Below are positions 47,818-56,970 of a stretch of 64,000 nt of DNA, one piece after another. Made by a program: the position numbers and the translations under genes. The notes beneath the pieces were generated by a model, which was not told where the DNA came from, did not search any database, and saw nothing but the letters and a program-made list of their open reading frames with translations. Source of the DNA: Paludibacterium sp. B53371. Its GTDB lineage: Bacteria > Pseudomonadota > Gammaproteobacteria > Burkholderiales > Chromobacteriaceae. Position 1 is the first letter of the stretch; every line of letters begins with the position of its first letter. The DNA is taken from positions 744,001 through 808,000 of the forward strand of contig NZ_CP069163.1 of NCBI RefSeq assembly GCF_018802765.1, written 5' to 3'.

Positions 47818-48254
47818 AGTGCGGCCTCCATCAGAATGGCGTGTTCACGACCCTCTGCACAGGGGTAGTAATGCTTGCGCAGGCCGCATTCGACAAAACC
47901 GCAACGGGTGTAAAGCTGTTGCGCGATGTGGTTGCTGGCGCGGACTTCAAGAAAGACGCGACGAATCTGCTGTGCACGCAGGCGGCTCAGCATGGCCTCC
48001 AGCAGGTGGCGCCCCAGTCCCTGACCCTGACAGTCCGGGGCGATGGCAATGTTCAGCAGCTCGGCTTCATCAGGCACCAGCATGGCAATGGCCTGACCGC
48101 AGTGCAGACCCCCGCGGCACAGCAACAGGCTGAGGTGACCGGCCTGCATCGATTCGAGGTACTGGTTGGCACGCCATGGATGACTGGCGGCTCGCGCCTC
48201 CAGGCTGGCCATGGCCTCGGCATCCTCCGGCAAGGCGTCACGCAGGGAGATCAT
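47814..48254 (-). CDS. rimI: ribosomal protein S18 alanine N-acetyltransferase
   Basis: 146 residues, GNAT fold with acetyl-CoA loop QGQGLGRHLLEAML and a conserved FLEVRASNHIAQQLYTRCGF. Between tsaB and udg with 4-nt overlaps on both sides; tsaB-rimI pairing is widespread. Confidence 0.94.
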   Translation of the reverse strand: MISLRDALPEDAEAMASLEARAASHPWRANQYLESMQAGHLSLLLCRGGLHCGQAIAMLVPDEAELLNIAIAPDCQGQGLGRHLLEAMLSRLRAQQIRRVFLEVRASNHIAQQLYTRCGFVECGLRKHYYPCAEGREHAILMEAAL

Positions 48255-48925
48255 TTGCGCAGCGCCTGCTGTTCGCTACTGGTCAGTGCCACCTTGTCGC
48301 GCACATACAGCAGGCCGGCCTCACGGGCGGGGGCCGGCGGATAGCGACCGCTGTCTGCCAGCCTGATCAGACTGGTGGCATTGGGGGTGATGTCGGCTTC
48401 CACCCGTCTCAGGCGGCCGGCCAGGCGCTCGGTCAACAGGGCGGGGTAGTGACGAAAGCCGGAACCGGCGGCCAGCCAGCCGTCCGCGGTGTCCGGCAGC
48501 GTGACGTCCTGCGGGTCGCGCAGGCTGATCGGTGTCAGGCGCTGCCAGTGCTGCGTATCGTAGCAGGCGGTATACACCTGGTTCATGCGGGCATCCAGGC
48601 AAACCAGCACCGGGCCGTCGAGCTGAACGGCCATACTATCCAGTGTCGGGATGGCAATGACCGGCAGATCGGCGGAGAACGCCAGGCCCTGAGCCAGCCC
48701 GCAGGCAATGCGCAGACCGGTAAAGGAGCCGGGGCCCTGGCCGAAGAGGATGCTATCGAGCTGGCGCAATTCGATGCCGGCCTGATCCAGCAAGGCGCGG
48801 ATGCCCGGCAGTGCGCGTTCGGCATGTGCCTGACCGGCCGGTTCATGCTGTACCAGTACCTGTCCCTGCCAGCGCAGCGCCAGAGACAGGTAGTCGGTGG
48901 AAGTATCGATGGCCAGGCAGTTCAT
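48251..48925 (-). CDS. tsaB: tRNA t6A synthesis protein TsaB
   Basis: 224 residues, ASKHA fold. MNCLAIDTSTDYLSLAL start and GQGPGSFTGLRIACGLAQGLA are the family signature. TsaB supports TsaD in making t6A37 on ANN-decoding tRNAs. First gene of the tsaB-rimI-udg operon. Confidence 0.95.
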   Translation of the reverse strand: MNCLAIDTSTDYLSLALRWQGQVLVQHEPAGQAHAERALPGIRALLDQAGIELRQLDSILFGQGPGSFTGLRIACGLAQGLAFSADLPVIAIPTLDSMAVQLDGPVLVCLDARMNQVYTACYDTQHWQRLTPISLRDPQDVTLPDTADGWLAAGSGFRHYPALLTERLAGRLRRVEADITPNATSLIRLADSGRYPPAPAREAGLLYVRDKVALTSSEQQALRK

Positions 48926-48956
48926 GGGCGAGCTCGAGTCAGGTCAAAACCCGGCA

Positions 48957-50180
48957 TTATAGGCCCAGGCCTTCTATCCAGGCCAGCGCCGAGGTGTGAG
49001 CCAGATTGAAGCGGTCACTGTCCAGACCCAGCTGGCGACAAAGTTCCGGAACCTGTTCCAGCGACAGATCCTCGCAGGCGCGAGCCAGTTGCAGATAAGG
49101 GGTGAAATCACCGCTCTGACCCAGCAGGGCAGTCTTGATCGATTCCGGCAGCTGCATATGGGCAAGGATGCTGTTCATCGGCATGTCGAACAGCACATCC
49201 AGCAGACTGAACATACCGGTGATGAACAGGTTGTCGCATTGCTCCTGGGGCAGCTTTTTGTCCTGACCGATCAGCTCCATCAGCCTGCCTCGGGTGATCA
49301 CGGTTTTCTGCAGCGCCGGCGGCACGGTACCGCCATCATCCGCGGTAATCAGCAGCAGGGTCAGCCAGCGGTACAGTTTCTTGTACCCCAGCACGGTCAC
49401 GGCATGGCTGAAAGAGGTGATGGTGGTATTGAGCCCCGCGGCGGCCGAGTTGACGTAGCGCAGCAGCTTGAAGGACAGCGCCACGTCGCGCTTGAGCACA
49501 TCTTCCAGCTGACGAATGTCGGCATCCTGGCGCAGCAGGTTGAGCAGCGTCAGCGTGTTGGAGAAGGTGGCGTTGATCACCTTGGCCGACAGGGTCTCCG
49601 GCCGGGCGAAATAATAGCCCTGAAAGCCATCTAGGCCGAGGTCGTGACATTGCTTGAACTGCTCGCGGGTCTCGACGCGTTCGGCGATGCGGCTGACCGG
49701 GAAGCTGCGCAGGCGGGCGGCATTGGCCTGGAAGTGGCCCAGATCGCTGCCCTGGATATCCAGCTTGACGTAGCTGGCCTGATCCAGAAACACCGAGGAG
49801 GGGGCCTCGAAATGGAACTTGTCGAGCGCAATGCTGAAGCCCATCGAGCGCAGATGGCGTACCCGTGACTGCAGTTCGGCGCTCAGCGTGATCTCCGGCG
49901 GGATTTCCAGAATGATGCGGCGCGGCGGCAGCAATTCCAGGAAGTCGCTGGTCAGCATTTCTTCCCCGACATTGATGAACGCCAGTTTGTTGCCGACCAG
50001 CCAGCTGGTCCCCATATGGTTCAGGGTGTTGACCAGGACCTGGGTGTCCGCCTCAAGAACGGCGGTAAGACCGGCGGCATCTGCCTGGGCTGAAGGACGA
50101 AAAAGCAGCTCATAACCTATGAGCTGCTGATTTCGATTCAAGACAGGTTGTCTACCGATAAAAGCGTTTTTTGTTGTCAT
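48957..50180 (-). CDS. EAL-HDOD protein (YuxH type) with degenerate EAL
   Basis: 407 residues. Residues about 1-200 are an EAL-like domain: YELLFR replaces EALxR, LDKFHF stands where DDFGTG is expected, and YVKLDIQ and AERVET remain. The loss of the second Asp and of GTGYS makes phosphodiesterase activity unlikely. Residues about 205-390 are an HDOD domain (LLRYVNSAAAGLNTTITSFSHAVTVLGYKKLYRWL). It directly follows cheA (6 nt), suggesting a signalling role tied to chemotaxis, perhaps c-di-GMP or nucleotide sensing. Confidence 0.88.
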   Translation of the reverse strand: MTTKNAFIGRQPVLNRNQQLIGYELLFRPSAQADAAGLTAVLEADTQVLVNTLNHMGTSWLVGNKLAFINVGEEMLTSDFLELLPPRRIILEIPPEITLSAELQSRVRHLRSMGFSIALDKFHFEAPSSVFLDQASYVKLDIQGSDLGHFQANAARLRSFPVSRIAERVETREQFKQCHDLGLDGFQGYYFARPETLSAKVINATFSNTLTLLNLLRQDADIRQLEDVLKRDVALSFKLLRYVNSAAAGLNTTITSFSHAVTVLGYKKLYRWLTLLLITADDGGTVPPALQKTVITRGRLMELIGQDKKLPQEQCDNLFITGMFSLLDVLFDMPMNSILAHMQLPESIKTALLGQSGDFTPYLQLARACEDLSLEQVPELCRQLGLDSDRFNLAHTSALAWIEGLGL

Positions 50181-50186
50181 GCCTGC

Positions 50187-52088
50187 TTAGAAGGTTATCA
50201 ATTCGGACATTCGGGTACCGCCGCCGGCCTCATTGGCGGACAGGAGGTCTTCCATGTCCAGCACCAGCACGACCGAGCCGTCGCCAGACAGCGTGGCACC
50301 GGCAACACCCTTCGGACGGATGTTCTGCAGCGGCTTGATCACCACGTCATCACGGCCGATGAAGGAGTCGATCGCCAGGATAAAGGCCTTTTCCGCCGAC
50401 TGCATCAGCACACCAAAGCAGGGCTTCTGTGTCGGTTCCCAGCCCAGCAGGCCGGCCAGCGTCTTGAGCGGCAGGATTTCATCGCGCACCACGATGGTCG
50501 GCTTGCCGGAAACTTCCTGGATGGCATCCGGATCGATGGTGATGATTTCGCGCACCATGGCCAGCGGCACGGCAAACGCCTGGTTGCAGACGCGCACCAC
50601 CAGCACCGGCAGAATCGCCAGCGTCAGCGGCAGCGAAATGCTCATGCGCGTACCTTCGCCCGGCACCGAGCTGATGTCGATGCGGCCATTCAGCTTCTGA
50701 ATGTTGGTACGGACCACGTCCATGCCGACGCCACGGCCCGACACGCTGGAGATCTGATCCTTGGTCGAGAAGCCAGGCAGGAAGATCAGCTGCAGACACT
50801 GCTTCTCGTCCAGCGAGTTGGCCGTTTCGACATCGATCAGGCCCTTCTCGATCGCCTTGCGACGCAGTGCATCGGCATTCATGCCGCGCCCGTCGTCGGT
50901 AATCTCGATCAGGATGTGGTCACCCACCTGCTCGGCGGTCAGCTGTACAGTGGCCTGCGGCTTCTTGCCGGCGGCAATCCGCTCGTTCGGCAGTTCGGCG
51001 CCATGATCGACCGAATTGCGCACCAAGTGCACCAGCGGGTCGTTCAGGTCTTCGATCATGGTCTTGTCGAGTTCGGTCTCTTCACCGCTCAACACCAGTT
51101 CGACTTCCTTGCCCAGCTGGCGGGCCAGGTCACGCGCCAAGCGCGGGTATTTCTGGAACAGACGCCCGATCGGCTGCATGCGGGTCTTCATGACCGCGTT
51201 TTGCAGGTCGCCGACCAGCAGGTCGAGCTGGCTGATCGACTCATCGAGCGAGCGCAGGGTATTGGTATCGTGGTTGCCCTGCAGGATTTCGGTACGCAGC
51301 GTGGTCAGACGGTTCTTGGTCAGACCGATTTCGCCCGACAGGTTCAGCACCATATCCAGACGAACGGTATCGATACGGATGGTGTTTTCCTGCGGGCCGC
51401 TGACACTGCCCCCGGCCTTGGCCTGGGCCACGGTCGGCTGGGTCTTGGCGGGCGAGGGCGGCGGTACCACCGCCGGTGCCGCGGCTACCGGGGCTGGCGC
51501 GGCGGCTACCGGGGCAGCCGGTGCCGCTGCCGGCGCAGGGGCCGGTTCGGCTGCAGCCGGGGTTGCTCCGGTCACGGATTGATGCAGGGCGTTCCAGTCA
51601 GGGCCACCATCGGCCGCTGCCGCTGCCGGTGCGGCTGCCGGCGCTTCGGCGGCCGGCGCAGCTGCGGGGGCTGGTGCGGCAGCCGCACCAATGCTCTCGC
51701 CGGCCAGCACGGCGTCCAGTGTAGCCAGCAAGCCCGGATCCGCCGGCTGAGGCATCAGACCCTGACCCAGGGTGCCGAACATTTCCTGTACCACACTGGT
51801 GGCGCTCAGGATCACGTCCATGACTTCCGGGTTGAGGGTCAGCTCGCCGTTGCGCAGCTTGTCGAACAGGTTTTCCGTCCGGTGGCACAAGGTGACCATC
51901 GGTGTCACGTTGAGGAAGCCGGCGCCCCCCTTGATGGTGTGGAAACCCCGAAAGATATCGTTCAGCAGGGCCTTGTCATCCGGACGCTTTTCCAGCTCGA
52001 CCAGCTTGTTGTCGACATCCGACAGCAAGTCGTTCGATTCCATCAGAAAGTCCTGCAACAGCTCTTCCATTCCGCCGAATTCACTCAT
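50187..52088 (-). CDS. cheA: chemotaxis histidine kinase CheA (first copy)
   Basis: 633 residues. P1 phosphotransfer domain with H50 in FHTIKGGAGF. A 100-residue Ala/Pro-rich linker (about 135-230) follows in place of a P2 domain. Then come P3 dimerisation (about 237-300), a P4 kinase domain with DPLVHLVRNSVDHG, DDGRGM and SGRGVGMDVV, and a P5 CheW-like domain from about 500. It should phosphorylate CheY. Downstream of cheZ in the same operon. Confidence 0.95.
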   Translation of the reverse strand: MSEFGGMEELLQDFLMESNDLLSDVDNKLVELEKRPDDKALLNDIFRGFHTIKGGAGFLNVTPMVTLCHRTENLFDKLRNGELTLNPEVMDVILSATSVVQEMFGTLGQGLMPQPADPGLLATLDAVLAGESIGAAAAPAPAAAPAAEAPAAAPAAAAADGGPDWNALHQSVTGATPAAAEPAPAPAAAPAAPVAAAPAPVAAAPAVVPPPSPAKTQPTVAQAKAGGSVSGPQENTIRIDTVRLDMVLNLSGEIGLTKNRLTTLRTEILQGNHDTNTLRSLDESISQLDLLVGDLQNAVMKTRMQPIGRLFQKYPRLARDLARQLGKEVELVLSGEETELDKTMIEDLNDPLVHLVRNSVDHGAELPNERIAAGKKPQATVQLTAEQVGDHILIEITDDGRGMNADALRRKAIEKGLIDVETANSLDEKQCLQLIFLPGFSTKDQISSVSGRGVGMDVVRTNIQKLNGRIDISSVPGEGTRMSISLPLTLAILPVLVVRVCNQAFAVPLAMVREIITIDPDAIQEVSGKPTIVVRDEILPLKTLAGLLGWEPTQKPCFGVLMQSAEKAFILAIDSFIGRDDVVIKPLQNIRPKGVAGATLSGDGSVVLVLDMEDLLSANEAGGGTRMSELITF

Positions 52089-52125
52089 GGTGACATCCTC
52101 GTACTCAATGACTTACGACTCTTGT

Positions 52126-52893
52126 TCAGAAGCCCAGACTTTCCAGCAGGTCGTCGACCTGTTGCTGGTTGGTCACCACGTCGCTGCGACCTTCCGGATT
52201 GACCACCGGGCCATTCAGCAGGCTGGCGTCCACATCCACCTTCTTCAGTGTAGGCGAATAGGCAATCAGGAAGGAGACCAGTTCGTGCTCGATACCCTTG
52301 AACATATCCATCATCTTCTTGATGACCTGGCCGGTCAGATCCTGAAAATCCTGGGCCATGACGATTTCCAGCAGCTGGGTGCTGGTCGCCTGGGTCTGTT
52401 CGGGTACCGAAGCCAGATAGCTGCGGGTTTCTTCTGCCAGTTGCCTGAATTCGGCGACGGACAGCTGGTTGTTGAAGACCATATCCCAGCGCTTGGACAG
52501 CGAGTCCGCGCCCTTTTCGATGCCATCCTGAATCGGCTTGGCGATATCGGTGGCATTGAGCACGCGCTCGGCGGCGCTCTGGGTCAGATTGGCGATATAG
52601 GTCAGGCGATCCTTGGCATCAGGAATCACTTCGGCCATGCTTTCCAGCGACTTGTCATAGCCCATCGACTGCATGGCATCGTGCAGCTTGCGCGTCAGCT
52701 GACCGATCTGCTCGTACATCACGCTCGGGTCGACCAGGCTCGGGTCGGTGATCAGTTCCGGCGAGACAATGGCGGCCTCCTGTGCCTGTTCGGCCGCGGG
52801 TGCTTCTTCCGTAACCTGATGCGCGATGGAGTCAAAAAGCTCCTCGAGCTCTGGCGAATCGCCGTTTTCCAAGATGTGATCCGGCACGATCAT
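52126..52893 (-). CDS. cheZ: CheY-P phosphatase CheZ
   Basis: 255 residues. The catalytic Gln is in DFQDLTGQ and the C-terminal CheY-binding peptide reads QVDDLLESLGF, almost as in E. coli. The long helical hairpin covers about 70-190. A longer acidic N-terminus (1-55) has no match I can name. Confidence 0.95.
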   Translation of the reverse strand: MIVPDHILENGDSPELEELFDSIAHQVTEEAPAAEQAQEAAIVSPELITDPSLVDPSVMYEQIGQLTRKLHDAMQSMGYDKSLESMAEVIPDAKDRLTYIANLTQSAAERVLNATDIAKPIQDGIEKGADSLSKRWDMVFNNQLSVAEFRQLAEETRSYLASVPEQTQATSTQLLEIVMAQDFQDLTGQVIKKMMDMFKGIEHELVSFLIAYSPTLKKVDVDASLLNGPVVNPEGRSDVVTNQQQVDDLLESLGF

Positions 52894-52926
52894 TCCTCCT
52901 GATACAGGCCCCTGTCGGGTCCGTTT

Positions 52927-53316
52927 TTATTTGTTCATGGTCTGGAAGATCTTGTTCATCTTCTCTTCCAGCGTCGCAGCGGTAAAAGGTTTGACAATGT
53001 AACCGCTGGCGCCTGCCATGGCCGCTTCAATGATGTTTTCCCGCTTGGCTTCCGCAGTAATCATCATGAACGGCAGGCCCTTGAGGGTGGGCTCGGACCG
53101 AACCGCTTTGAGAAGCTCAATCCCGGTCATGTTGGGCATATTCCAGTCCGACACGACGAAATCGTAGTGCTGGGTCTTGAGCTTGTGCAGCGCGACCTGA
53201 CCATCCTCGGCTTCATCCACATTGGTGAAGCCGAGTTCTTTCAGCAGGTTGCGCACAATTCGGCGCATCGTGGAAAAGTCATCCACCACGAGAAAGCGCA
53301 TATTCTTGTCTGGCAT
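52927..53316 (-). CDS. cheY: chemotaxis response regulator CheY
   Basis: 129 residues with D12, D13, D57, T87, Y106 and K109, numbered exactly as in E. coli CheY. A stand-alone receiver that should bind the flagellar switch when phosphorylated. Lies between cheV and cheZ. Confidence 0.97.
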   Translation of the reverse strand: MPDKNMRFLVVDDFSTMRRIVRNLLKELGFTNVDEAEDGQVALHKLKTQHYDFVVSDWNMPNMTGIELLKAVRSEPTLKGLPFMMITAEAKRENIIEAAMAGASGYIVKPFTAATLEEKMNKIFQTMNK

Positions 53317-53368
53317 CGAGGTACATCCCGAAATTATTCAGTCAATCCAAAAGGGCTAATTCTAACCA

Positions 53369-54313
53369 TTACCTTTGCAAGAAAGGAATCAAAGTTTCAG
53401 CCAGTGCCACCGGATCGAACTTGGCCACATAGGCATCCACCCCGACGCTCGAACCCATCGCGCGGTTGGCGTTGGAGGAGAGCGACGAGTGCATGATGAC
53501 CGGAATGCCATTGAAGCGGTGGTCCGATTTGATCAGGCGGGTCAAGACATAGCCATCCATTTCCGGCATTTCGGCATCGACCAGGATCACCTTCAGATAA
53601 TCGTGCAGGGCTTCGCCTTCAGGCCAGTTGCGCGAGGCGAACATCTGCAGGCGCTCCCAGGCTTCGCGACCATTGGTCGCCTGCTGGAACTTGACGCCCA
53701 TCTTCTCCAGTACACCGGTGATTTCCTTGCGGGCCACTGCCGAATCGTCGACGAAGAACATGTACTGGTCGGTGCCCAGCTGTGCCTGCGGCACATCCGG
53801 TACACGCGCCTCGCCGACCACGCTGGCAAGAATCTGTTCCACGTCCAGAATCGACACCAGCTTGCCGTCTTCCAGCTCGGTGATGGCGGTAATCAGGTTG
53901 TTCTGGATGGCAGAACTGGTGATCACCATATTGTCCGGTGCCCGGACCTTGTCCCAGTCGACACGGATGATGCGATCCACCGAGTCCACCAGGAAGGCCT
54001 GGGTACTCTTGTTGAATTCGGTCACGATCATGGTGTCGAAACGGCGCGCCGCATTGTCCGGACAAATGAATTTGGCCAGCGAAATGACCGGAATGATATT
54101 GCCGCGCAGCGAGAGCACACCCACCACACCGATCGGCATGTTGGGCGACTTGGTAATGGCCGGGGTTTGCGATACTTCGCGAACCTTGAATACGTTGATG
54201 CCGAATGTTTCCCGCGTACCCAGCGAGAACAGCAGGATTTCCATCTTGTTGGAGCCTGCCAGCTTGGTACGAGCATCGACCGTCGCCAGCAAGGAAGCGT
54301 CATTGGCTGCCAT
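53369..54313 (-). CDS. cheV: CheV coupling protein (second in operon)
   Basis: 314 residues: CheW-like domain (about 15-170; VFKVREVSQTP, GVLSLRGNIIPVISL) joined to a receiver with phospho-acceptor Asp in ILVDAEMPEMDGY and Lys in YVAKFDP. It couples receptors to CheA and may act in adaptation or as phosphate sink. Paralogue of the next gene upstream. Confidence 0.94.
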   Translation of the reverse strand: MAANDASLLATVDARTKLAGSNKMEILLFSLGTRETFGINVFKVREVSQTPAITKSPNMPIGVVGVLSLRGNIIPVISLAKFICPDNAARRFDTMIVTEFNKSTQAFLVDSVDRIIRVDWDKVRAPDNMVITSSAIQNNLITAITELEDGKLVSILDVEQILASVVGEARVPDVPQAQLGTDQYMFFVDDSAVARKEITGVLEKMGVKFQQATNGREAWERLQMFASRNWPEGEALHDYLKVILVDAEMPEMDGYVLTRLIKSDHRFNGIPVIMHSSLSSNANRAMGSSVGVDAYVAKFDPVALAETLIPFLQR

Positions 54314-54343
54314 CTTCTGTCCCTTCCCGAGTCTGTACGATTT

Positions 54344-55291
54344 TTATTCTTCAATATGCAGCATTTCGCGCAGTTTCATCGACAGCTTCTGCGGCTCGAA
54401 CTTTGACACATAAGCATCGACGCCTACCGATTCGCCGAGCTTCTGGTTGGATGCGCCGGACAGGGAGGAGTGCATCAGCACCGGGATGCCCTGGAAGCGC
54501 GGGTCGCTCTTGATCATCTTGGTCAACATATAGCCGTCCATTTCCGGCATTTCCACATCGGTCAGCACAAGGTGCAGGATGTCGGACAATTTCCGGCTGG
54601 CCAGGTCGGCCTGCATCGCCATGCGTTGCAGTTCTTCCCATGCCTTGGCGCCATTGATCGCCTGGGCATATTTGATGTTCATCGCGTCCAGCGTGCGCTC
54701 AATCTGCTTGCGCGCCACTACCGAGTCGTCAGCGAAGAAAATCATGCGTTCTTCATGAATCGGCTTGACGTTGATGTACAGGTGGGCGTCATCACTGAGG
54801 GTGGTTTCGGCCAGCACCTTTTCCACGTCCATCATCATCACCAGCGTATTGTTTTCCAGCTCGGTGACCGCGGTCACCAGGCCTGCCATACGGTTGGTGA
54901 TCATGTCCGGCGGCATGCGCATCGCCGACCAGTCCAGGCGCAGAATGGTGTCCACCGACTCAACCAGGAACCCCTGGGTATGACCGTTGTACTCGGTAAC
55001 AATCATGATTTCGGGCTTGCTGCTGGTCACGATGCCGGAATACTTCGCCAGATCGATCACAGGGACCAGCGCACCGCGCAGACTGACCATGCCTTCCACG
55101 GAGGAGGGCATTTCAGGTGCGGTGGTAATTTCCGGCGTACGCATGACTTCGCGTACCTTGAAGACGTTGATACCAAAGACTTCCTTGCGGTTGGTTCGCT
55201 GATCATGGCCCAGCGAGAACAGCAGGATCTCCAGTTTGTTGGTACCAGCCAGCTTGGTTCGGGCATCGATTTTTTTTAGAAGCTCTGACAC
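54344..55291 (-). CDS. cheV: CheV coupling protein (first in operon)
   Basis: 315 residues, GTG start at 55291 with GGAGG six nt upstream. CheW-like part (about 10-175) plus receiver with Asp in VLTDVEMPEMDGY and Lys in YVSKFEP. Clearly homologous along its length with the neighbour but diverged, so an old tandem duplication. Codons 5-7 lie on an A8 run, next to the start. Confidence 0.94.
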   Translation of the reverse strand: MSELLKKIDARTKLAGTNKLEILLFSLGHDQRTNRKEVFGINVFKVREVMRTPEITTAPEMPSSVEGMVSLRGALVPVIDLAKYSGIVTSSKPEIMIVTEYNGHTQGFLVESVDTILRLDWSAMRMPPDMITNRMAGLVTAVTELENNTLVMMMDVEKVLAETTLSDDAHLYINVKPIHEERMIFFADDSVVARKQIERTLDAMNIKYAQAINGAKAWEELQRMAMQADLASRKLSDILHLVLTDVEMPEMDGYMLTKMIKSDPRFQGIPVLMHSSLSGASNQKLGESVGVDAYVSKFEPQKLSMKLREMLHIEE

Positions 55292-55317
55292 AGCAACCTC
55301 CGCAGCATCTTGTTGTG

Positions 55318-55344
55318 TGGCGTATACACTCCCTTTATACGCCA
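55318..55344. repeat. 9-bp inverted repeat in the cheV leader
   Basis: TGGCGTATA (55318-55326) and TATACGCCA (55336-55344) with a 9-nt spacer, 27-53 nt before the cheV start. On the minus strand just upstream, TAAAAAAT then CCCCATAA 10 nt later loosely resembles a sigma-28 promoter. Confidence 0.6.
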
Positions 55345-55463
55345 GTTATGGGGAGTTCCCGATATTTTTTAACGAATGCACTATGGCATGCGTCTAGTAT
55401 ACCCAGATTACGTGGTCTCATTATCATACTGATTAACTGCTTTTTACAAATACCGCAAAGCAA

Positions 55464-56621
55464 ATGCCAAAAAATGTTTCAAAGTTACCTGACCAACAAC
55501 AACTCGAAGCGGCTTTCGAGCAGTTCAACGCCGTCTCCGATCAGCTGATTGGTGCCTATAGCCAGCTGGAAAGCCAGGTCAACGTCCTCAATCAGCAGCT
55601 GGACGAAGCCAACAACGCCCTGCGCCGGCAGGTCGAGGCCAATGCCGAGCTGGCCGAGCGCCTTGGCATGTTGCTGGAAGCCTTGCCAGCCGGGGTGATC
55701 GAACTGTCCGAGGACGGACGGGTCATTTCCGAAAACCCGACCGCCATCCAGATGCTTGGCAGACACATCCTGGGCGAGAACTGGCAGGACATCCTGCCGT
55801 TATTGCAGCCGACCGAACTGGACCAATCCTACCGCCTGGCCAGTGGCTGCCACCTGACCCTGCAATACAAAGACCTGCCTGCTTCAGGCGGACGCATCGC
55901 CCTGTTACACGATGTCACGCGGCTGAACCAGCTGTCCGGTGAACTGGCACGCCAGGAAAAACTGGCCGCCATGGGCAGCATGGCCGCGTCGCTGGCCCAT
56001 CAGTTGCGAACGCCATTGTCTACGGCATTGCTTTACGCCGCTAATCTTAAAAAAACCGATTTGAAAGAGGAAGACCGTAACCGGTTTATTGACAAGATAT
56101 TGACGCGGCTCAAGGCTCTGGAGGGGTTGATCCAGAATATGCTGGGCTTTGTCCGGGGGCAGGTCACCGAACGCGAACCGCTTGACATGGCGCTGGTCCT
56201 GGATGATCTAAATGCGGTATTTTTGCCGCAATGCCAGTCACGTGGCATTAATTTCGTTTGCGCTTCAGTGCCTGCGTCTGCCATAACGGTGATGGGGGAC
56301 CGGAAAGCATTGGTCGGTGCCATGACCAATCTGCTGGAAAATGCCGTATTTTTTTCCCCGCAAGGCAGTACCATCGAACTGAACCTGACACAGACGGCCG
56401 ACAGTCTGTGCCTGCAGGTGTGTGACGCCGGTCCGGGCATCCCGCAGGCGGAACAGGAGCGGCTCTTCGAACCGTTCTACACCACCCGCTCCGGCGGAAC
56501 GGGGCTGGGGCTGGCGATCGTCAAGAAGGTGGCGGAAGAACTCGGCGGGCGCGTCAGTTGCAGCAATCGCCCTCAAGGGGGGGCAGCGTTCGAATTTTGT
56601 CTGCCAGTCGCGCGACAGTAA
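55464..56621 (+). CDS. PAS-containing sensor histidine kinase (FlrB/FleS-like)
   Basis: 385 residues without membrane segments. A coiled coil (about 33-70), one PAS domain (about 68-150), HisKA with H179 in LAHQLRTPLS, and HATPase (N-box NLLENAVFFSP, G1 DAGPGIP, G2 GGTGLGLAIVKK). The layout is that of FlrB/FleS kinases of flagellar genes, but no sigma-54 partner regulator is next to it in this window. Poor ribosome site (GCAAAGCAA). It opens the plus-strand cluster, followed by a STAS gene. Confidence 0.88.
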   Translation: MPKNVSKLPDQQQLEAAFEQFNAVSDQLIGAYSQLESQVNVLNQQLDEANNALRRQVEANAELAERLGMLLEALPAGVIELSEDGRVISENPTAIQMLGRHILGENWQDILPLLQPTELDQSYRLASGCHLTLQYKDLPASGGRIALLHDVTRLNQLSGELARQEKLAAMGSMAASLAHQLRTPLSTALLYAANLKKTDLKEEDRNRFIDKILTRLKALEGLIQNMLGFVRGQVTEREPLDMALVLDDLNAVFLPQCQSRGINFVCASVPASAITVMGDRKALVGAMTNLLENAVFFSPQGSTIELNLTQTADSLCLQVCDAGPGIPQAEQERLFEPFYTTRSGGTGLGLAIVKKVAEELGGRVSCSNRPQGGAAFEFCLPVARQ

Positions 56622-56645
56622 ACAGCAACACCAACGGAGAATGCG

Positions 56646-56951
56646 ATGAAGCCGGTAGTGAAAGTCGAAGGGAATATCGGCAGACTGGTTTTGCTTGGCC
56701 AGTTTGACTTCAACATGCACAAGGATTTTCGTCAGGCAAGCCAGGAGCTGCTCGACGCCAACCAGGTGACCGAAATCCAGGTCGATTTCGATCAGGTGCC
56801 GTTTCTCGACAGCTCGGCGCTGGGCATGTTGCTGCTGCTGAAAGAGCGTGCCGCCCTGCAAAAGAAATCCCTGGCCCTGGTCAACTGCCACGATACCGTG
56901 CAGCAAGTCCTGGAAATCGCCTGCTTCAACAAGATGTTCAACATCCAGTAA
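56646..56951 (+). CDS. STAS-domain protein (anti-sigma factor antagonist type)
   Basis: 101 residues, a single STAS domain. FLDSSALGMLLLLKE holds the phosphorylatable serine region (S56/S57). Such proteins switch partners according to phosphorylation by a GHKL kinase. GGAGA precedes the ATG, 24 nt after the kinase stop. No RsbW-like kinase or PP2C phosphatase is nearby. Confidence 0.9.
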   Translation: MKPVVKVEGNIGRLVLLGQFDFNMHKDFRQASQELLDANQVTEIQVDFDQVPFLDSSALGMLLLLKERAALQKKSLALVNCHDTVQQVLEIACFNKMFNIQ

Positions 56952-56970
56952 TGCCGCACAGGCGCGCGCT

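Noticed and set aside
50148-52202. 684-residue plus-strand frame over the first cheA, with Gly/Arg/Cys repeats
   Set aside because: The repeats are only the complement of the Ala/Pro-rich CheA linker.
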